The notes beneath the pieces were generated by a model, which was given only the letters and a program-made list of their open reading frames with translations, was not told where the DNA came from and searched no databases. A stretch of 64,000 nucleotides of DNA from Tenrec ecaudatus. Lineage: Eukaryota > Chordata > Mammalia > Afrosoricida > Tenrecidae. The position numbers were made by a program, and so were the translations under genes. Position 1 is the first letter of the stretch. Every line of letters starts with the position of its first letter. The stretch covers positions 84,145,563-84,209,562 of the forward strand of contig NC_134545.1 of the NCBI RefSeq assembly GCF_050624435.1, read 5' to 3'. This document shows, piece by piece, positions 1 to 12,800 of the stretch.

Positions 1-719
1 AATCAGTAGCCTAGTGTGTTACCCACTCTGTTCCCGGGGCTCCCTGAGAATACTCCTGGCAGAGGAAAAGCAGCAGTACTATAGACGCTAAACCTCAATT
101 GTTATTCCCCAAGTGGGAGACATTGTGACCTTTGGAGTCTGAACCTGAACTGGGTTTGCCAAGTGAGTTATATTAAAAAAAAAAAACTCAACTTTTGAAG
201 CCCGGAAAAAGAGATTAAAAAGTTAATAATTAACATATGTGAAGGAGTCTGTAAAAACTTGTGGAACAAACAATACTTCTTTGTGTGGTGATGTAAAGAC
301 TGGTGTGCAAGAAGAGCCGAGGATGAATTAGTCTTAATTTAAAGCCTTTCTTTCCGAGTCAGTAGAAATAATGTCGCTAGCTCTGCTTTATAATTATGAA
401 ACAGTGTTGTGGTGTCCTGAGCCTTATTCAGACTCAGCCTGGGAGGGTCAAGCCTGGGAGGGTCAAGAACCGGTCTTGTTTTGAAGCAGGAGAAGGGAAG
501 CCATTGTTACCACTGCCACATGGCCTTTTCGGTAGGCTATACACTGGAAACAGCCTAAAGCCGTGATATCAAAGGGGTTTGTTGCCAAAAGGAGTGGGCT
601 GAAGGAGCCAGGTGAGGGAACATCGAGGCCCGCCCAAGGCCAAGCAAAAGGACCAGGTGAGACCGTTTGTGATAAGAAAGCTTAACAATTAACTTGGGGT
701 TTTGGGTTCTTTCTTACAG
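1..719 (+). other. ENTPD7 intron (partial)
   Basis: Intron upstream of the first exon in the window. No exon, recognisable repeat or RNA gene seen apart from a 15-bp unit repeated in tandem at 437-466. Confidence 0.7.
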
Positions 720-823
720 GAAGCAGTTGGCCATCTTGGCTGACCTCGTGAAAGATTTACCTCTGGAGTTCGACTTCCTCTTTTCCCAGTCTCAGGCCGA
801 AGTGATCTCTGGGAAGCAGGAAG
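720..823 (+). CDS. ENTPD7: ENTPD7 coding exon (ACR3, first half)
   Basis: Acceptor ttcttacag ends at 719 and donor gt starts at 824. It encodes KQLAILADLVKDLPLEF and the start of ACR3, ending in GKQE with a split Gly codon. It is the first recognisable exon in the window. Confidence 0.96.
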
Positions 824-3800
824 GTACTGTCTCCCATAACCGTGGCTTGGCCTCTCTACTGGGCTTTTAGATTCCTTTATACACCTGATTTTGATCCACC
901 AAATCCGGGGCGATTCCGTAATCACCGCTGCATAGCCACCAAATCTGTTGCCTGTGGTTGTTGGACCCGAGTAAGAAATGCTGGGCCTTCCTTGGCAGGC
1001 ACCCCTTTGACTGTGTTGCCCGTCAGCAGCGCATCAATGCTGCTGCTCCCCCAAAAGGCTGGCCACAGCCTTTCCGGAGCTGATGTGAGAGCTGGCCTTC
1101 TTGTGTGGGGCAGCTCCACTCGAATCCCACTCCCTGCAGCACACGGAGAGGGGAGGGTTCATGTCACATAAAATGGGAGGTCATTGTGTCATCTTACAAA
1201 GTGGCGGATAATTATACCAGACTCCAAGATAGAGGACAGCCCCACATTGCTGGGAATCACGCCGGAGTGAGAGTGACACCAGTGTGACCCATCCCACTCA
1301 GGGACGTGCCCTTCATTGCACTCAGTGTCCTGTGTGGTTGCTTCCCGAAAAACCCGCACTCCGTGGGTGTGAGTTTTTTGGGTGGAGTTGTCGGGGGTGG
1401 TCTCTGACAGCCTAAATGTGTGTACTGAATTACAGGGAAATCTCTTAGAAAAGAGGAGCAAAGCGTATGTATCTTTTAGTTGCAGTTCATTCGAGGGGAA
1501 AGACTGACATTTAAAAATGTCAGTATTATCTTTTTCGGTCCTAACATACACGTTTGGTTCTTCTTCTGTCTTTTCTGACACGCTCTCTCCTTCCATTTAT
1601 CACAAAGTGCTTGCTTGCCTTTCTTGGCTATGATAACGGCTGTGCCATCCTCGTTGGTAATGCCAACATTGTGCCACCTTGGAGTCGGCGTCTGCTGGCT
1701 AACCTTTCCAGTTTGAGTTCAGATGTTCCTGATTCTTTGTATACTAAGTGATCTTATCTTGCATCCTGGACATTTCGGATATTACATCATGAGGCGCTGG
1801 GTCTTGCTTAGATCCTAAGGAGAATGCTGCTTTGTGTGTATGCTTGTTTTAGTTTAGCAGGCGTGCAGCTTAGTGCAACTCGGGTCTCAAGTTCTGGCCC
1901 TTCTTCAGTGGACAATGATGTCAGTGGCTTTCATCATATTGGCCAAGCTGAGGGTCATGCAGTGACATCAGCTCAGTCTGAAAGCCTGCAGCCTGTTGCC
2001 GTGCATCAGATCCATGCAGGTTTGCCCCCAGGGGTTCATGTGCCCCTTTAGAGACTAGGTCGCCTACGCTCTTCCTTCTTTCTGTTCTGCTTCCCTGGGC
2101 TTCACTTTCATGGTCTTCTGGGGAGAAGGCTGAGGCTGCAGTTAGTCCACTCCTGCAATGTGGTCCTCCCAATCGTGTCTGCACCCAGGGACAGATGGTA
2201 AGAAAGATGTTGCCCAAGAAGAAAGGTAAGCACTAGGGGTTTGCCCCACGCTCTTGGGACTAGAGTTCCTTGGGTCAGAGAGGATTCACCACCCTCAGCG
2301 TTGGATGGGGGTCCCCATTGTGGGATCGCCTGAGGGTTAGGATGGCAGAAAAGGGGATCAAGAAAAGGAATCCAGTGACTTTCTTCCCGGTTTCTGAATC
2401 TTCGGTTTCCTTTTCCGCTCCTTGGACCAGAAAACAAAATGCTTGGAGCTCTTTCTGTTAGACACCCAGTGTGCACTCCCATGGTCCAAGCTTCCTTGAA
2501 TCAGGCACCATCCGAGGGAAAAGGGGAACTCATTGCTGTTTCGGTGGGATTTGCATTACTCTTTAGAGTCCTCAGAAAGCAGCTCCCTGCCTTCTTTCCA
2601 GAGTGTGTGTTTGCTTCCAGTGGAGACAAAGGTTGGAGCGTACTTACTTAATTTTGCCTGAAGATTATATAGTTTTCCTCTTCATTAAAGAAAATAAGGT
2701 CATACAGCCATTCAGAAAATGCACATACTTTTTAAGGCGGGAGGAATCACGGAAAAAGATTTTCAGTCCATCTATCAAGCGTATGATTACTTATTTCCAA
2801 AGAAAGTAGAGCAGCTCGGGTAGGCGTCTACATGGTCTCAACCGTAAAGAATAAGCAAGAACCTTTATATTCTTTTCTTAGGGGTTTATGCATGGATTGG
2901 GATCAACTTCGTTTTGGGAAGATTCGACCATGAAGACGGTGAGTAGTATTTCTTACTCTAACATTTCTTTGAAAAAAGAGCTGGTAAACTTGAAGTTATG
3001 GTGGGTGTGTCAGCCTGTCAGTACTAATTTTGAGTTGTTTTCCTTTCTTTTCTCATTTCAAACTTGTGTTTTCTGGTCCTCGTTTGCCTCCTCTTTAGCT
3101 TTTCGTTATGTTGCTGAGCGTGTGCAGCAGAACCCAACACCAGCTCCTCCCTCTCTCTCTGTATGATTCAGTGACGTCTAGTATAGCCTTCAAGTTGTGG
3201 ATGACTCACACACCATTTTCTCTGAATCTCTCCTTCCCCTTGAACATGAACTCGGGCCCTCTAAGCTTCCGATTGCCGTGGTCTGTCGGATCCCACTTAG
3301 AAAATCTCAGTACTCACCCAGGCCTTCTTTACTAATTAAGCTCATATTGTTTGATAGACAGGAGACTTGGGATGGTTTGGGTTTAAGGATTAAGGTGTGA
3401 ATATTATCGCAGGACAATCATTTGGGGGAGTCATCTAGACTGAAAAGGCTCCAGAACGCCTTGAGTTTTGTGAACACTTTTAAATTCTGTTCCACATTTC
3501 CCTCACTGCTCCTGCCCATGATCCGAATTCTTCTGTAGGATCTTTGGTCAAAATGTCCAGTAATTGTAAAGTGATGATGATGGCTTTGATGTGAACCAGA
3601 GACAGATAAACCATAACTATATGGATGGATTGTGAGCCCATGGTGAATCGCAGCCCTGATCTGAGAACACGTAGTTCCAATGACAGGGCCATACTCCATA
3701 CTAGCTTTCAAGAAGACACCACCGAAGATACTGGCGCCATAGCAAAGTGTGATGCAGAAATCAAACGGTGCCCGGCCGTCAGAGAGACTAACACCCGGGG

Positions 3801-6800
3801 TCGTACAGACGTCTCTGAAAACAAGTGAGGTGTCAACCAAGTCCACACAGAAGCACCCCAGCCGGTGGGAGCCTAGGATTGTCAGTGTTTTGGTTGTTGT
3901 TCGGTGCCATCTGGTTGGTTCCAACTCATAGTGATCCTGTGAACAACAGAACGAAACGCTGCCCGGTCCTGTTCCGTCTTCACAGTTGTTCCTATGCTTG
4001 AACCCAAGTGTTGTAAATAATATAATCTAAATCCAGAAGAGGGAATGTAATCCAAATCCGGAAACAATATAATCCAAATCTGGAAGATCGCAGAGCTTCG
4101 ATTCCGAACACCCACTGTGCTGACGGCGATGGGTGACCTTGGAGGCCCCAGCCATTATCCAGAGATGTGTGTAGCCTTGCTCTCAGATAGGGGGCCTTGT
4201 CAGATGTTGTTAGGTTAAAATGTCACACCTTATCATTTGAGCGCTCTTTTGGCCCATTCTAAAGTTGTTTTAGTTTCTAGTATTTCCTGCTTTCTTTTGA
4301 TGGTTAGTGTTTGGTTTGGATGGTTTTCTGTATGTGAAATCCAAGATAGGTCAAGGTATAGAGAGTAGATGGATAAATAATTATCTAGGGGCTGGCGGGG
4401 AAGGGTGGAGTGAACTGGGGAGCGAATGTGGATGATGGTACAGCAGGCTAGTCTATGCTCACCCTTACAGAGGAGTCAGAGCCCCAAACCCATCGGCAGG
4501 ACCTCCACATGGATTCAGCCTGACAAATCCCACCGACCATGGGCCGGCCAGGGCTGTGACTAGCCTTGCTCTTGGGACGAGTGGGTCCGAAAGTGGACTC
4601 ATGCAGATGTACTATGCATATACTTGAATATAAGCCAACCCGAGTATAAGCCGAGGGACCTAATTATCACCTGGGAAACCACAAAAACTGATCGACTCGA
4701 GTATAAGCCTAGGGTGGAACTTGCAGAAGCTACTGGTGAGTTTCAATAATCAAAACAAATGAAAATAAAATTACTAAAAATTGAGACATCAGTGGGGTTA
4801 TTTAAATATTTATTTTAAATAAAAAACCTAAGTAAAAGGACAAGTCATTTAACATTAGTAAACCAGCACAGTAAGTGGAAAATAGGTTCAACAGAAACAA
4901 TAAGGTAAACAAAAACACAACAAAAAAAAACAATAAGGTATCAACAATGATACCTTAAGAGTACTATTCCCTGAGCTCAAACAGCAACCAAGCTAAAATG
5001 TAAAGAGTTAAAATCCTTCAAAACTGGATTCCTCGTCATCATCCGTATCCCAATGCAGAGCTTCAGCTGGTGTGAGGTCATCATAGACGCTGTCCTCACT
5101 GAGATCCCGTCATCACCATCACTGCTGTCATTTTCATACAGAGCGCAGTCTTCACTGCCATCCACAGCATTACTAATACTACATTTCTGGAAGCCACGTC
5201 GCGCCATGTCTTCTGGAAGGTCTTCCCATGCATCTCGAACCCACTTTGATGTTAACTGTATGTCAGGCTTCATGAGATTTCCTCCTTTTGTTAGTCGGGC
5301 TTGACCAGATGGCATCCCTTCATGCCACATCCTTCGCACACGGTCTTTAAAAGGCTTATTCAAAGATACACGTCATAGGACGGCTCTGATTGGTTAGATG
5401 TGAGTAAACAAACATTCAAAGCCCTGAAGTGCCAGCGGAGCTTTGAATAAACAGTGGAGAAACGGCAATCACCATGAGATAACAGGGCGCTTGTCCTGTT
5501 ACTTCGGGGTGCTGGAGGGAGGGCAGCGAGATGTTACACCTCGGTGGGGTACCGCTGACCTGTGTATAAGCCGAACCCAGTTTTTCAGCACATTTTTGGT
5601 GCTGAAAAATTTAGCTTGTACACGAGTATATATGGTAGGTTAACACGTAACACTGTATCATTCGTTCTCCCTTTGACCCATTTTAAATTTGTGCTAGTTA
5701 TTTTCCGCTTTCTTTTTTTATTGAGAATTTTCCCTGTTTTGTTATTGTTTTTTTTGTTTGCTTGTTTTAGTATGTTTTTCTTTATATGAAATCCAAGATA
5801 CGTCAATCTCTAGAGACAGTAATTGAATTAATAATTTCTTAGTGTGTGGCAGGGGAGGAAATGGAGGTAATGATGATGAAGGCAGGAAGAAGAAATGTTC
5901 TAAAATTGATGGGAGTAATGCATTGTGTAACTCTTTACTATATTAAACTAGTGCTAAGCAGGTTACATGTCAATGAAGATATTCAAATTAAATATAATCT
6001 TAAAAAGCACATACATGTTATAGTGAATGTCTAGTGTAATTCATGTGCAATCTTTTACAAATGTTTTTAATATTAAAAAAAGATAGTCCATGGATAATGT
6101 CTACTCTAGGCCTGATGTTCTTCTCGGACTCCTGATTTTTCAGTGGAAACTGTTACTGGAGGGCATGGGCTAGGGGACAGGGTGCCCATGACTCTTAAAC
6201 TGTAATTGCTTCTTGACCTTTCAAGGAGCTCTGGTGACATAGTGGTTACGTGTTGGGCTGCGAACTGTAAGGTTAGTGGTTCAAAACCAGCAGCCACTCT
6301 GTGGGAGAAAGATGGGTCTTTTACTCCCATGAAGAGTTACAGTCTCAGAAACTCACAGGGGCAGTTCTGTCCTGCCCTTTGGGGTCATTATGAGTGGGCA
6401 TCAACTTGATAGCAGTGTTTTGACCTTTCAATGAATGAACAGAGACAGGAAATACGGGTTTTTCTGAAGAGTAAAAATAAACTATGAGTTCAAATGGTAT
6501 TTCTGACTCACATTTAAGATAAGGCTTTTGCTTAATTTCTTTGATTTCATACTTGTATACTTTTCCTCTAATGCGGAATTTTTGTTTAAAAGACATTAAC
6601 ATGGGCATTTGTTTTCTTTGTTCCACAACACACGTTTAATGGGAACACCAGTAATAGCATTAACAATAAGACAACTTAGAATGCAGGTGAAATATTTGTT
6701 TATTTTGCCCTATGGATGTAGTCCACTGGAGCAGAGACGCTGACCCTTAATTGGCCCACTGCCCCCTTTTTCAGGGGGGAAGAATTAGCACCCCACTGCA

Positions 6801-9800
6801 ATGGAAAACGTTTGTACTATAGCCCAGAATCCAGGACCAAGTGTAGGCACCTGTTTTTTCAGCCCTCCTGGATTAGTCTGTCGGCCCCTGGGGGTGTTAT
6901 CACCCATTTGGGAAGCACGGCACTAGAGATGTACTTGCACAGTCAAAATACCATTTATTTTTAATTGTGTAAAATATATATGGAACGCAACCTTTGCCAA
7001 ATCCATGCCAACCACCGTGTTCTAAGTCACTTGAAATAATGGTCTTCTGAGTGATATACAGTTGATGGCGATAGATGGATTTGTGGTTTGCTTTCATTCT
7101 TGCAAGAGATTGCTGTGTTGCTGTTCCCTTTCGGGATTGACTTGGGTCTTTAATTACCAGGGCCCTCTGTTCCTTGATTTATTTCAGAATCAGATACTGA
7201 AGTGCCCCAGGAATTGGCCACCGGACGCAGAAGGACAGTAGGGATCTTGGATATGGGAGGGGCCTCTCTCCAGATTGCTTATGAAGTTCCTACCTCAACC
7301 TCTGACCTTTCTCCAAAACAGGTATTTTGCCTTTTAGGGAAATGAGTTACCTAGCAATGTCAGAAGAGCCCAGGCGGCATAGTGGGTTACGCATTGGGCT
7401 GCTAACTGGAAGGTCAGCTGTTCAAAACCACCAGTTGCTGTGCCGGAGAAAGATGAGGCTTTCTGCCCCCATTAAGAGTGACAGTCTGGAAACCCACAGG
7501 GCTGTTCTGCTCAGTCCCCAGGGTCGCTATGGGTTGGAATCCACTCGTTGGCAGTGTGTTTGGTGTGGGGGTTTGGGTTCGGAATGTCAGTGTTTGAATA
7601 GAAAGGGCTTGAGACTGGGACCTACCTGCTGAGTCCAAATATTTGTTCAGAGCCGTGTTAGCTTGTGTGGTCTTGGGTGGCTCCATTATCTGAGACTCAG
7701 GTCTCCTTACATCAAAAGGGGACAGTTACAGGGACTGCACGAGATCATGAGGGTGACCGGACCCACGGGTATAAAGCGCTTAGCAGACTACCCAGGATTC
7801 GATACGTGGTAGCAAGTTCAAGTCAATGGCTGATGTCACAGGGTGACCAGGATGAAACAGGACAATGGACCTAAATCACGGAGCCAAGGATTTGCCACGT
7901 GTTGTTCAGTGATCCCCGTGTAGTGAATCCATCCCTGTGCTTCTGAGGATTCTCACTTGCCTCGAATGTAAAGAATGTGATTTGAGGGGAACATTTTATC
8001 CGAGAGAGGAATGCAGATAATCTGCAAGCCTCCACTGTGTGTGAGGAATGGGCCGTGTCCGAGTGCTCCCTGGAAGCTCGTATTCCGTCGGAGGGGACAG
8101 CCGAGATGTCAGATACCAGGCAGACCTTGACGGTGCTGTCATTTGGTCGAGGCCGGCATTCTCAGCCTTGGCACTGGGGACGTTTGGGCAACAAAGCTGC
8201 TCGCTGTCCTGTGCACTGCCAGATAGTTAGCTGCAGCCTTGTGTTTACGTGATGTCAGAAATACCCCGAGTCGGGAGAATCAAAAATGTTTCTGGACATT
8301 GCCAAATATCCCCTGGGTCAGGGGCAGGCGGGCAAAATCATCCCCCGCTGAGAACAAATGGCCTGAACAGACGGCAGCGTGAGTGTGAGCAGAGGCCCGC
8401 CCCGCTTGCGAATGCCATGCCGTGCGAAAAAGGTGAGTTATGTGCCGGACACGGAGGGAGATGCTTACCGACCTGTGCCCCTGAGGCCCAAATAGATAAA
8501 GGAGAGAAACAGAGCACCTGTTCACGGGAGGTGCCATCAGATCGAACCTCCGACCCCCCAAGCCCAGGTTCTCCAGCAAAGCTTCAGGAAAGACCACAGA
8601 CTAGATCCCATGATGAAACCAGAAAGTCCACACATTTGTTTTTCACTAAAATGTGTCTTGCCTGATTATAAACGAGTAATACATCCCTATTACGAACCAT
8701 TGGAAGCTACCGTGAAGGACATGCAAATCCAGACACGCTCTATCATCGTTCTGTCTCCTGTATGCCTTCAGGCAGTGCTGTCCTCGTTGGCAGTCAGGCT
8801 CCAGTTTGGTTTGCTTGCTTGTTTCTGTTCTACACAGTCTTGTACGCATAGGCCCTTGCGTCAGAATGCTCAGAGGGTCGCAGTATTTTCAAGAGGAGGT
8901 TTAGCAAACGTAGTAAGGATATAGTTTTCTGGAAGCCAATCCAAACCAGAGTCCCCTTTGTGCCTATCCATCTACTAGGAAGAAGCTGCCAAGATCTTGC
9001 TGGCCGAGTTCAACCTGGGCTGTGATGCCCAACACACCGAGCATGTCTACAGGGTTTACGTCACCACCTTCCTGGGATTTGGCGGGAACTTTGCCCGGCA
9101 GCGCTATGAAGACCTTGTGTTGAATGAAACACTTCACAAAAACAGGTACATCCGACGTGGGGCTGCGTTGCGAAGACTAGCGCGTGGCCAGCGTGAGGGG
9201 AAGAGTCACATTTGGGACTGCATGGACTTCTGTCTGCCTGAAGGCAGTGGGTTGGGTCATTTTGTTTCTCACTGAGAGAGTTGAGCCCTTGTTTCTTCCT
9301 CCTCCCTGTCACCTCAGCTGGTGTGGCAGCGGCAGCAGCTCCTAGAAACCCTATGTTGGCAATCCCACTGGATCTGGGTGAGGCCACTTTTGGATCTTTG
9401 TTGTTCAAAGCAAAAAACTCACTGCCAACCTTTTGATTCCGACTCATAGCAACCCTGTGTGACAGGCTAGACCTGCCCTTGTGGGTTTCGGAGACTCAGT
9501 CTTTCGGAGTCGGGAGCCTTATCTTCTTCCCTCAGAGGAGCTGGTGGGTTTGAACTGCTGACCTTGCGGTTAGCAGCCCACAAGGGAACCTACTACGCCA
9601 CCATGCCTTCTCTCCCTTCCTTAGGCCTAACATCTGTGGCTGCACCTTCATCCAGGAAGTCTGCTATTCAGCATGTCTCTGCACAGCAACTGTAGCGGTC
9701 AGTTGTCATTGACCAAGTTTGACTTCCGCTTAATTTCCTTCCAGTGCCGCATCCGCATCTGGATTTCTTTATGACTTAAGAAAGCTGGCACTAGGCAGGT

Positions 9801-12800
9801 AAATAACCAGAGCTGTGTGAGACCACGGTAGGACTCAACACCTGTCCCTCCATTCCTGCTCACCGCAGGGGGCTCCAGCTCATCCCCAGCCCCTCTTGGT
9901 CTCCTTCAGAGCCCGATGCTCCCTGCGCTTGAGAACTCCCCTCCTTGGGACGCCCTCTCCTCGGGCCTCCTCTGTCGTTTTTTTCGGGAACCCCGGTCAG
10001 GACAGTGTGATCCTTTTCCGAGGCCTGTGGGCATGAAGAGCGAATGGAGAACACGGGCTCATCGCTCCAGTCTGGCTGTCACCCTGGGAACTGTGTATCC
10101 CATGGCTGAAAGGTCGAGTGAAATGAGTCAGCACCAGATTTCCCTCTCTTTGGTGCACTAAGTTCATCCCGCACCGTCCAGCTCTGCCCTTGCGTCTAGG
10201 GACGTCCTGGAGCAGGAGCGCACTGGCTGTGCTGCACGTGGTATCCTCAGACTTGGATGAGAGTGTCACAGCCTGTTTGTGTCCTTATGGCAGGTTGCTG
10301 GGCCAGAAGACAGGCCTCAGTCCCGAAAATCCGTTTCTGGACCCCTGCCTGCCCGTGGGACTCACAGATGTGGTGGAGCGGAACAGCCAAGTCCTGCATG
10401 TTCGAGGCAGAGGAGACTGGGCGACATGTGGGGCCATGCTGAGCCCCCTGCTGGCTCGCTCCAACACTAGCCAAGCCTCGCTGAATGGCATCTACCAGTC
10501 ACCCATTGACTTCAACAACAGCGAGTTCTATGGCTTCTCCGAGTTCTTTTACTGTACCGAGGATGTGCTGCGCATTGGTGGCCGCTACCACGGGCCCTCG
10601 TTTGCCAAGGCTGCTCAGGTAGGTCCTCACCAAGAGAGATGACTCAGGACCGTGCCTAACATCATGCCCGTGCCGGCCACAGGGCTTCTGATGATCTCAT
10701 CAATTCTCTTCAGAGCCTCGCTGAGCCCTCCTTTTTACAGAGTTTGAGAACCTTCTCCACCCCCTTGCTTTCTAGTGAATGAAGCTTGGGTTCCCATGGG
10801 TGTCAGGTTCCTCAAATTGCCACCCAGCTCAACCATTCCTGTGCTGCCACACAGGGGGGCAAGTCTGGGTCAGAGTGGTGTGGTACCACGGATCCTTGGA
10901 AGGACATTGGAAATTGGGAGTCTTAAGAATACACGACTAAATTTCTATTTCTAGCCTGGGCCTTCCCCTCAAATTCCAGACTTAACGTATTATATCGTCA
11001 TAGTCCGTCTACAACTTTCAAATGTTAACTCTCTCGGAAACCAACCAGCGGAGCCAACCTGAGTCATAACTTAGGTGCCTCGCCAGGCCCCATGTAACTT
11101 GGCCCTGTGTTTCCGTCCTTTATTTTGACTCACATACGTCCCAGCGATGCCTTCCCTGGGCACCTTGCTGAAACGGCAGCCCACGCCGACATTCCATTTC
11201 CCTCCTTCCTGCTTTCGTTTTTCTGAGCGCTTTGTCCTCAAGTCAGGCTCTGTGGAGGTCAGTGGTGTGTGTGTGTTTGTTACTTTCCCACCAGTAGAAT
11301 AGAAGCTTCCTGAGGACAGGGCTTTTGGTCTGCTTCCTTTCTTGCTGGCCCCTAGCATGGCAACTGAAACCTTTAGTAAATAGTAGTTGAATGAAAGGGA
11401 AGGAGTGATTCTTGGATGAGAATTACAACATGGAGGCAGGTGTGTGTGTGTGTGTGTGTTTGAAATTCTATTTCAACACCGGAGAGCGTGCATCAGTTAG
11501 TAATTTCTACACGCACAACTCAGTGCCTCTGGTAGATTGCTCACCGTGTCCAGCCCTCCTCACCCTCCTCTTCTGAGTTGCTCTTCCCCCAGTCCCGTAA
11601 ATGTACCGCTCGCTGAGTTTCCTGTCCAGCCCTGTGAGGCGCTTGTGTCCAGCTGATCCCAAACTACGTAGGTCTCGGAAGAGGGCAGCGGTTGCTGCCC
11701 CTCCCTGCCCCCTGGAAGCTGCCGAGCTCAAGGGCCACCTCAGGCTGCGTTGGCACTGCGCTTGGAGGCCAGGGGAAACTATTCTCCGCCCACTCAAGTC
11801 ACCGTGCCCCGAGCTCTGGGACTGGCCTTGGACAGGACACAACATCCAGCGAGCGGACGTGCCATTTGAGTGTCCCTTTGGCAGCCAGCATCCCATGAGA
11901 AAATTGAAAAGATGACCACCCTGACGGGGTCTGAGGGTTTTGAGTGTGCCTGGCATCTCACGTTGCGCCATGTCTGGGCCACGTTTCCCCCCAGGATTAC
12001 TGTGGCATGACCTGGACGGCGCTCACTCGGCGCTTCAAGAGCGGCCTCTTTTCATCGCACGCAGACGAGCACCGCCTCAAGTGAGTAGCTCCCGGGCCCG
12101 GGGCCGAGTCTTCCAGGGGGTCCTCGCCCGCTGGAATGAACTGCGGGGGATGTTAAGTCAGGGTGTGAAGTGGCTTATGGCAAAGGAAACAATTAGAATG
12201 CTCCCCCCCCCAACTTTTCTTTTTTTTTCTTTTGTGCAGGTATCAGTGTTTTAAGTCGGCCTGGGTGTACCAAGTCCTTCACGAGGGGTTCCACTTTCCC
12301 TATGACTACCCAAACCTGCGGACGGCCCAGCTGGTGTATGACCGAGAGGTGCAATGGACACTGGGAGCCATTCTGTATAAAACACGATTCTTACCACTCA
12401 GGTAAAGCAAGGCTGAGCACCGGCACCTGGAGCTCTGAGAACGTTGGTCCTTCAGAATAAGTTGCTGAAGTGACCATCTGCTCCCTCTGGCCCTCATCAC
12501 TGCCATATAAGATGCTTGGGACACTGGTCACACACCCTCACCCCCGGACGGTTTCAGAGAAAGGAGGATGAATCCTTCATCTCCGGCCCCTGGGCCTCCG
12601 AGCCAGGCAGGAGATGGCAGGCAGGGAAGTAGGCTAGGGGCAGGGAGTCGTGGGAAACTGGAGAGAGGGGACCCCAACTATCGAGCTGATGGCTGCCGTG
12701 CGAAAGTGCTGCTCCATCAGGGCCAATTTGTCACGAGAAGCCAGAAAAATCTGTATTTTCTATGAAGTCCTTGCATTTGGAGAAGTCATATTAAAACTCA

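Larger units (their letters stand above)
2939..7187 (+). other. ENTPD7 intron rich in repeats
   Basis: Holds an RTE LINE tail (3887-4020), two related old-LINE-like tracts around a pogo-like transposon (4610-5637), an AfroSINE (6225-6419) and a weak old-L1-like tract near 6950-7060. The stretch 6430-6950 shows nothing I recognise. Confidence 0.7.
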
